Origin: JADGRA01 sp052143535
GTDB lineage: Bacteria > Myxococcota > Myxococcia > Myxococcales > Myxococcaceae
Reading direction: 5' to 3'
DNA length: 64,000 nucleotides
Assembly (NCBI GenBank): GCA_052143535.1
Contig: JBKQSS010000091.1
Location: 1 to 64,000 of the forward strand
In this document: positions 59,560-64,000 of the stretch, piece after piece
Layout of the letters: each line of letters begins with the position of its first letter
Position numbering within the stretch: the first letter of the stretch is position 1
Translations under genes and position numbers: made by a program
Notes under the pieces: model-generated
Database searches by the model: none
What the model saw: only the letters and a program-made list of their open reading frames with translations
What the model was told of the DNA's origin: nothing

Positions 59560-60935
59560 CACGCCCTCCCCGCAGTGCCGAGCGCTGATGGGGTTGGCAT
59601 TCCGGCCGAGGGCGGCCGCTCCGACGGACCGTGGGCAATTTCCCGCCCCACCAGGTAGAGGAAGAGCAGCCCCACCACCAGGTACAGCCCACAGAAGCCG
59701 ATGAAGGTGAAGATGGCGTCCCCGGCCCCCACCCGAGGGCTGCTCGCCAGGGCGGTGCGAAGCAGCCCGTGAATGGCCCAGGGCTGGCGCCCCAACTCGG
59801 CCGTCATCCACCCGGCGGTGTTGGCGATGTAGGGGAAGGGGATGGCCAGCATCCACACCCACAGCAGCCACCGAGAGGTGAAGAGCTTCCCCTGGATGAG
59901 GCGCAGCAGCGAGAGCAGCCCGAGGAGGATGAAGAGCGTCCCGAGGCCCACCATCACGTGGTAGCAGTAATAGGTGAGCTCCATGTTGTCCGGCCAAAGC
60001 TCGTGCGGGACGTCGTTGAGGCCCAGCACCGTGCTGCCGAAGGAGCCGTAGGCAAGGAAGCTCAACAGCCCCGGTACCTCGATGGGGTTTTCCAGCCGTC
60101 CGCGGCGCACGTCCGGTTGGCCGATGAGCGCCAGCTTGGCCCCTGGCCCGCTGGTGAAGACGCCCTCCATGGCGGCCAGCGCCACCGGCTGGTGGTCCGC
60201 CACCAGCTTGCCCTGGCTGTCCCCGGTGGGGAACAGCTGCAGCACGCAGCTGATGGCGGCGGCGATGACGCCCACCCGGAGGCAGCGCGCCGCCGTCTCG
60301 CGGTACAGCCCCATCAGGAGCCAGAAGGCGGAGATGCCGCACACCACGAAGGAGGCCGTCACCACCGAGGCCGTCATGTTGTGTGCGTACTGCCAGCGCG
60401 CCCAAGGGTTGAGGACGAAGGCCCAGAAGTCCGACAGCACCAGCCGCCCATCCGCCAGTCGCGAGAAGCCCACCGGGTGCTGCATGAAGGCGTTGGTGGC
60501 GATGATGAAGTAGCCGCTCAGCCAGGAGCCGAAGAAGAGCGCCACCGCGCTGGCAAAGTGAGCCTTGGGCGACAGCCGCTTCTCCCCATAGAGAAAGAGG
60601 CCCAGGAAGGTGGACTCGAGGAAGAAGGCAAACATGCCCTCCATCGCCAGGGTGGTGCCAATGACGCCTCCGGAAATCGCCGAGAAGCGCGCCCAATTGG
60701 TCCCGAACTGAAACTCCATGGGGATGCCGCTCACCACACCCACTGCGAAGTTGAGCGCGAAAATTTTAGCCCAAAAGCGCGCCGCCGCGTCCCAGTGCGC
60801 GTCTTGGGTGCGAAGGGCGTACCACTTGAAGAGGACGATGAAGAGCGCGAGCCCCATCGTCAGCTGCGGGAAGAGGTAGTGGTAGGTGACGGTGAAGCCG
60901 AATTGCAGTCGGTGCCAGAAGAGCGGGTCGGTCAT
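59559..60935 (-). CDS. cydA: Cytochrome bd-type quinol oxidase subunit I, short Q-loop
   Basis: 458 residues, about 60 shorter than E. coli CydA because the Q-loop is short, as in the cyanide-insensitive type. Heme b595 ligand H19 in TVTYHYLFPQLTMG, the acidic MEGMFAFFLESTF motif, and AELGRQPWAIHGLLRT after the Q-loop are visible. It oxidises quinol and reduces O2 without pumping. The start overlaps the OsmC-like stop by four bases (ATGA 60932-60935). Confidence 0.95.
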   Translation of the reverse strand: MTDPLFWHRLQFGFTVTYHYLFPQLTMGLALFIVLFKWYALRTQDAHWDAAARFWAKIFALNFAVGVVSGIPMEFQFGTNWARFSAISGGVIGTTLAMEGMFAFFLESTFLGLFLYGEKRLSPKAHFASAVALFFGSWLSGYFIIATNAFMQHPVGFSRLADGRLVLSDFWAFVLNPWARWQYAHNMTASVVTASFVVCGISAFWLLMGLYRETAARCLRVGVIAAAISCVLQLFPTGDSQGKLVADHQPVALAAMEGVFTSGPGAKLALIGQPDVRRGRLENPIEVPGLLSFLAYGSFGSTVLGLNDVPHELWPDNMELTYYCYHVMVGLGTLFILLGLLSLLRLIQGKLFTSRWLLWVWMLAIPFPYIANTAGWMTAELGRQPWAIHGLLRTALASSPRVGAGDAIFTFIGFCGLYLVVGLLFLYLVGREIAHGPSERPPSAGMPTPSALGTAGRA

Positions 60936-61435
60936 GGACGGACGGTGCCTCCGGGGCCTTGGGGCCGAGCCGTCCAGAGCTCGACGGTGGGCTGTAATGT
61001 GAGCGGCGCGCGAAGGGCCCGGGCCACCAGGGCGCCCGAGGCCACCTCGCCGAAGAGCGCCCGTGCCCGTTGCACGTCCGCTTGGGAGTGGACGCCCACC
61101 CGGGGCTGGACGCAGAGGTCGAGCAACTCCGGCCCAAGCAAGCCTTCACTCCAGCGCGCCTGCGCCGTGCTTTCATAGAAAGCCACGTCGAGCCCTGCGC
61201 ACTCGGCGCGGTAGACGAAGTCCGCGCGCACGCCCGCCTCCACCGCGCCAAGCAGAAGGGCGTCCACCGGCCAGCCGGGAGGAGCGGCGAGCTCCATGTC
61301 CCCAACCCTCAGCGCCGGCCCGCTACCGGTACTGAGCACCGCCGCCCCGGCTTCCGTCCTGAGCCACGTCCGCAGCACGTGCACCGCCTGGTGTGGGTGG
61401 CTGTCAGTCCCAAGGGATGGATGATGTCTCTCCAT
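60932..61435 (-). CDS. OsmC-like protein without redox cysteines
   Basis: 167 residues from the ATG at 61435 (an in-frame ATG at 61486 is a less likely start). The pattern follows OsmC/Ohr: PPGWPVDALLLGAVEAG...GLDVAFYESTAQARWSEG, then VGVHSQADVQRARALFGEVASGALVARALRAPLTLQPTVEL. Where OsmC has its peroxidatic Cys (AAC) this protein has EAG, G68; where the resolving Cys sits (CLVSNSL) it has ALVARAL, A135. So it cannot work as a thiol peroxidase; other Cys (C79, C108) are not at those places. It overlaps the cydA start by four bases and is probably translated with it. Function unknown; family call by pattern. Confidence 0.5.
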   Translation of the reverse strand: MERHHPSLGTDSHPHQAVHVLRTWLRTEAGAAVLSTGSGPALRVGDMELAAPPGWPVDALLLGAVEAGVRADFVYRAECAGLDVAFYESTAQARWSEGLLGPELLDLCVQPRVGVHSQADVQRARALFGEVASGALVARALRAPLTLQPTVELWTARPQGPGGTVRP

Positions 61436-61635
61436 ACCGGCGCCACTTTCTCGAGCCGCGGCAAGCATCTGCACGCAGCGCGCCATGGACGGCTTCAGAG
61501 GCGGGCACTCCGGCCGACGCGCACTGTTTACGCACTCTGCGGGGTCGCTCGCAACCCGTGCGCTTTTGGTGTGGGCGTGTACCGTCTGTAGGCGCGGGCG
61601 CTAGGCTTCCAAGGCGCAAGGAGTCCTCTTCGCGC

Positions 61636-63726
61636 ATGCCCCCCAGGCCACTCGCCTCCATGTCCCTCTGTGTCCGCTCGGCGCTCCTTTCTGCCCTCTG
61701 CGCTTCGGTTGCCGCCGCCCAGCCCTCCGGGGCCGGCCCCCAGTTGCACGTGGTGCTAGGGCAGCCGGACCTCGCGGCTCCGGCGCGCATGCTCGAGCTC
61801 AGCTTTCTCGAGGGCGGGACGCGCCTTCTGGCCCTGGACGCCACCGGCACGGCGCAACTCTGGGACGTCAGTCGCGGCGAGCGTGTGGGGCTCGTCTTCG
61901 GGCCGGTGGTGCTGACGGCGTCCGGGCTGGTTTCGGCGCCGCCCGGGCGGGGCTGTCTTTTGGAAGTACCGTGGGTGGCCCTTCCCGACGGCCGGCTGGC
62001 GCGCGCCAGCAATGGCCTTCTGCACCTGTGCGACGTTTTGGGGCGCAGCCCGGAGACGGAGCTCCACCTTTCGGCCCTCTCCGAGGACGGGACGGCCCTC
62101 GCCCTCACCGACGACGCAAGCCAGCTTGCGCAGGGCACCGCCTTCGGCGAGGTGGTGCGCGTCGCCGCTTCCGGAGGCGAGGCCCTGCACCTGCAGGCGC
62201 ACGAGGGCCGGGTGCTGGCCTTGCGCTTCGGCGCCGAGGGCCAGCTGTGGACGGCCGGGGCGGACGGCGTGGTGCGCAGCTACGACGCACAAGGCCGCCC
62301 GCTGCGCACGGTGGAAGCCATGCCCGCGCACCGGCGCGCGCATCCCAAGGGCTGCGAGGGCGAGACGCCGGTTTTGGCAGCCTTCTCCAAGGATGGCTCT
62401 GCGGTGGTGGTGAGCATCCTGGCCGGAGACGGACTCGAGAGCTGCCCTGACGCGGCAGTACCGGCCCGGCTTCAGCTGCTCGAGCTCCCCAAGGGCAACG
62501 TGCGCTGGGAGCTCAAAGGCGTCCAGGCCAGCGCGGCCAGCTTCGCCCCGGACGGGACACTGGCCGTGGCGGTGGCCCTGCGCCCGGGAGAACCCGGCGA
62601 CGCCAACCCCTCCACGGTGGTGCGGCTGGACGCCCGGACGGGCGCGCAACTCGACCGGGCCAGAGGGCACCAGGCGCCCATCACCGTGCTGCGCTTCTCC
62701 AGGGACGGAGGCGCGCTGCTGTCCGGCGACGCGGACGGCACTTGGAAACGCTGGGCGCTGGACACCGGCAAGGAGACGTTTAGCGCCACCCAAGCGAAGG
62801 GCGCCATCCTCGACCTCCGCCTCACCAAGGACGAGCAGGTCCTCACCCAGCACGAGGACGACACCGTCCGTCAGTGGAGCGCCGACGGGAAGTTGCTGTC
62901 GGTCCTGGTGGCCGCGCCGCACAGCGAGACGGCGGCACTGTCCGCGGTGTGCCGCGGTGAGGAGGAGAAAATGCGGGCCGCGATGGCCGGAATGAAGGTC
63001 GCGCGCTCCTCTCCTCTTTCGGTGCGGGACCCGGGCCGCTACGCCGGAGTCACCATCCTTCCTGAACTTGCCCTCTCCCCGGACGGTGAGACGGTGCTGG
63101 CCCCGGTGGCCGAGGAGTCCTGCGTCAGCCTCTCCCACAATGGCTGCCCCAGCGGCTGCCACCGCAACTACCACCTGGAAAGAGTGTCGCTGCGGACAGG
63201 CCGGGCGCTGCAGGAGTTGGCCGTGGATGAGGAGCTTTTGGGGGGCTGCGTCCCGCCAGCCGGCGCCTTCGTCACCCGCGACGACCGCGCGGGGATGAAT
63301 GTGTGGGGTGCCTCCGGCACCCTCAGCGGACAAATCGGGGTGGTGCTGGGCAAGGTGACGGCGTGCGAGGCCACTCCCGACGGACGCAAAATGTTGGTGG
63401 CCACCGCGCGCTCCCTCTCGGTGTGGGACGCGGCGGCCTTCTCGGCGCCGGTGGAGGCCGTCCCGCGACGGGCGCAGGCGCCCGGGCCAGTTGCCTTCTC
63501 GCCCCGCGGGGACTTGAGTGTCGACGTCGACGGCGGGGAGTTGCGGCTCCGCCACTGGCCCAAGGGCACCTTCGTGGCGCGGCTGCTCCTCGGCCCGCAC
63601 GACGACGCGCCGACGGCCATGGCCTTCACCCCGGACGGGCAAACACTGGCGGTGGGCACCGCCCGCGGCGTCATCTACCTGTATGCGTTGAGCGCCGGCG
63701 GACAGACCGCCCACCAACTCCACTAG
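61636..63726 (+). CDS. Exported WD40-repeat protein
   Basis: 696 residues from the ATG at 61636; a second ATG at 61660 is possible, and AAGGAG is 13 bases upstream. Signal peptide (SALLSALCASVAAAQP). The rest is a run of WD40-type blades (LLALDATGTAQLWDVSRGE, LLSGDADGTWKRWALDTGK, QVLTQHEDDTVRQWSADGK, AVGTARGVIYLYAL), probably two propellers. An insert near 495-520 has Cys (ESCVSLSHNGCPSGCHRN) that could form disulfides outside the cytoplasm. Protein-binding role inferred; no enzyme motif. Confidence 0.75.
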   Translation: MPPRPLASMSLCVRSALLSALCASVAAAQPSGAGPQLHVVLGQPDLAAPARMLELSFLEGGTRLLALDATGTAQLWDVSRGERVGLVFGPVVLTASGLVSAPPGRGCLLEVPWVALPDGRLARASNGLLHLCDVLGRSPETELHLSALSEDGTALALTDDASQLAQGTAFGEVVRVAASGGEALHLQAHEGRVLALRFGAEGQLWTAGADGVVRSYDAQGRPLRTVEAMPAHRRAHPKGCEGETPVLAAFSKDGSAVVVSILAGDGLESCPDAAVPARLQLLELPKGNVRWELKGVQASAASFAPDGTLAVAVALRPGEPGDANPSTVVRLDARTGAQLDRARGHQAPITVLRFSRDGGALLSGDADGTWKRWALDTGKETFSATQAKGAILDLRLTKDEQVLTQHEDDTVRQWSADGKLLSVLVAAPHSETAALSAVCRGEEEKMRAAMAGMKVARSSPLSVRDPGRYAGVTILPELALSPDGETVLAPVAEESCVSLSHNGCPSGCHRNYHLERVSLRTGRALQELAVDEELLGGCVPPAGAFVTRDDRAGMNVWGASGTLSGQIGVVLGKVTACEATPDGRKMLVATARSLSVWDAAAFSAPVEAVPRRAQAPGPVAFSPRGDLSVDVDGGELRLRHWPKGTFVARLLLGPHDDAPTAMAFTPDGQTLAVGTARGVIYLYALSAGGQTAHQLH

Positions 63727-63729
63727 ACG

Positions 63730-63753
63730 GGCCGCCCGGGGGCTTCGGCGGCC
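63730..63753. terminator. Possible terminator between WD40 gene and glmS
   Basis: GGCCGCC (63730-63736) pairs with GGCGGCC (63747-63753) around a ten-base loop, immediately after the WD40 stop and before the convergent glmS stop. No T-run, so it is judged from position and stem. Confidence 0.4.
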
Positions 63754-63781
63754 GCCGGCACGCGCTCCGGCCGCGGGCCTG

Positions 63782-64000
63782 TCACTCCACGGTGACGCTT
63801 TTGGCCAGGTTCCGCGGCTGGTCGACGTCGTTTCCGCGCAAGTCGGCCACGTGGTAGGCGAGCAGCTGCAGCGGGACTGCGGCCACCAGCGGGCCAAGCA
63901 GGGCGCGCGTCGCCGGAATGCGCAGCACCTCGTCGGCGATGGCGTCCATGGCGTGGTCGTCCTCGTCCACCACGGCGATGACTTTGCCCCCCCGGGCGCG
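63782..64000 (-). CDS. glmS: Glutamine--fructose-6-phosphate aminotransferase, C-terminal part (cut by window)
   Basis: Only the last 72 residues are in the window. They read GGKVIAVVDEDDH-type strand, then LLGPLVAAVPLQLLAYHVADLRGNDVDQPRNLAKSVTVE, the conserved GlmS C-terminus (the DVDQPRNLAKSVTVE end is diagnostic). The enzyme makes glucosamine-6-phosphate for peptidoglycan and LPS. The 5' end lies beyond position 64000. Confidence 0.93.
   Translation of the reverse strand, partial: RARGGKVIAVVDEDDHAMDAIADEVLRIPATRALLGPLVAAVPLQLLAYHVADLRGNDVDQPRNLAKSVTVE

Overview
The window is about 64 kb of very GC-rich, densely packed bacterial chromosome. Gene content points to Myxococcota, probably close to Myxococcaceae. 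The RecA looks myxobacterial. There are many lipoproteins, a receiver/coiled-coil/PATAN/J-domain protein, GTG starts, and runs of genes joined by 4-base ATGA or GTGA overlaps. I see no rRNA, tRNA, CRISPR array, insertion sequence, phage or plasmid gene, so this reads as core chromosome. Both ends cut genes: a degenerate gluzincin-like protein on the left and the C-terminus of glmS on the right.

Layout. 1-8.4 kb (minus): envelope and metabolism genes, with a DsbD-type thiol exporter coupled to a redoxin, a GT-C-like membrane protein, cinA and pssA. 8.4-22 kb: a hydrolase and a GNAT enzyme, then a beta-helix lipoprotein, an M23 peptidase, ltaE, nth and def, the 851-aa degenerate receiver/coiled-coil/PATAN/J-like protein, priA, a LolA-like protein, a quinone oxidoreductase and an outer-membrane beta-barrel candidate. 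23-30 kb (minus): a heavy-metal RND tripartite efflux operon whose adaptor is a head-to-tail fusion of two complete adaptor units. 30-40 kb: an RluA synthase, an M3-peptidase-like protein lacking its metal site, several myxobacterial unknowns, pfkA-gcdH, an SDR and a LysR regulator. 39-44 kb (minus): fmt, then a catalytically degraded type II dehydroquinase fused to a helical tail, then rsmB, then two DUF4412 paralogues. 44-50.5 kb: a HEAT-repeat lipoprotein, a TerB/LETM1-like protein, recA with a LexA-type operator, and a four-gene ECF sigma operon. 50.5-58.2 kb (minus): one eight-gene respiratory operon that encodes a caa3 oxidase, a b6-type/Rieske quinol-oxidising complex carrying extra c-hemes, and CtaG. 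58.5-61.4 kb (minus): cydAB of the short-Q-loop type, preceded by a cysteine-free OsmC-like protein. 61.6-63.7 kb: a WD40 protein.

How it works together. The two respiratory operons give two routes for quinol oxidation: a proton-pumping quinol-cytochrome c-caa3 chain with covalently tethered cytochromes, and a bd-type quinol oxidase. The RND operon exports metal ions. The ECF operon is a sigma factor with its membrane anti-sigma factor and two exported partners.

The most unusual theme is the number of recognisable enzyme or signalling folds whose catalytic residues are gone: the gluzincin-like, M3-like, AroQ-like and OsmC-like proteins and the receiver/J protein. Several sit in tight operons with housekeeping genes, so they may have been kept as binding or regulatory proteins. 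Family assignments come from reading motifs by eye; no searches were run.
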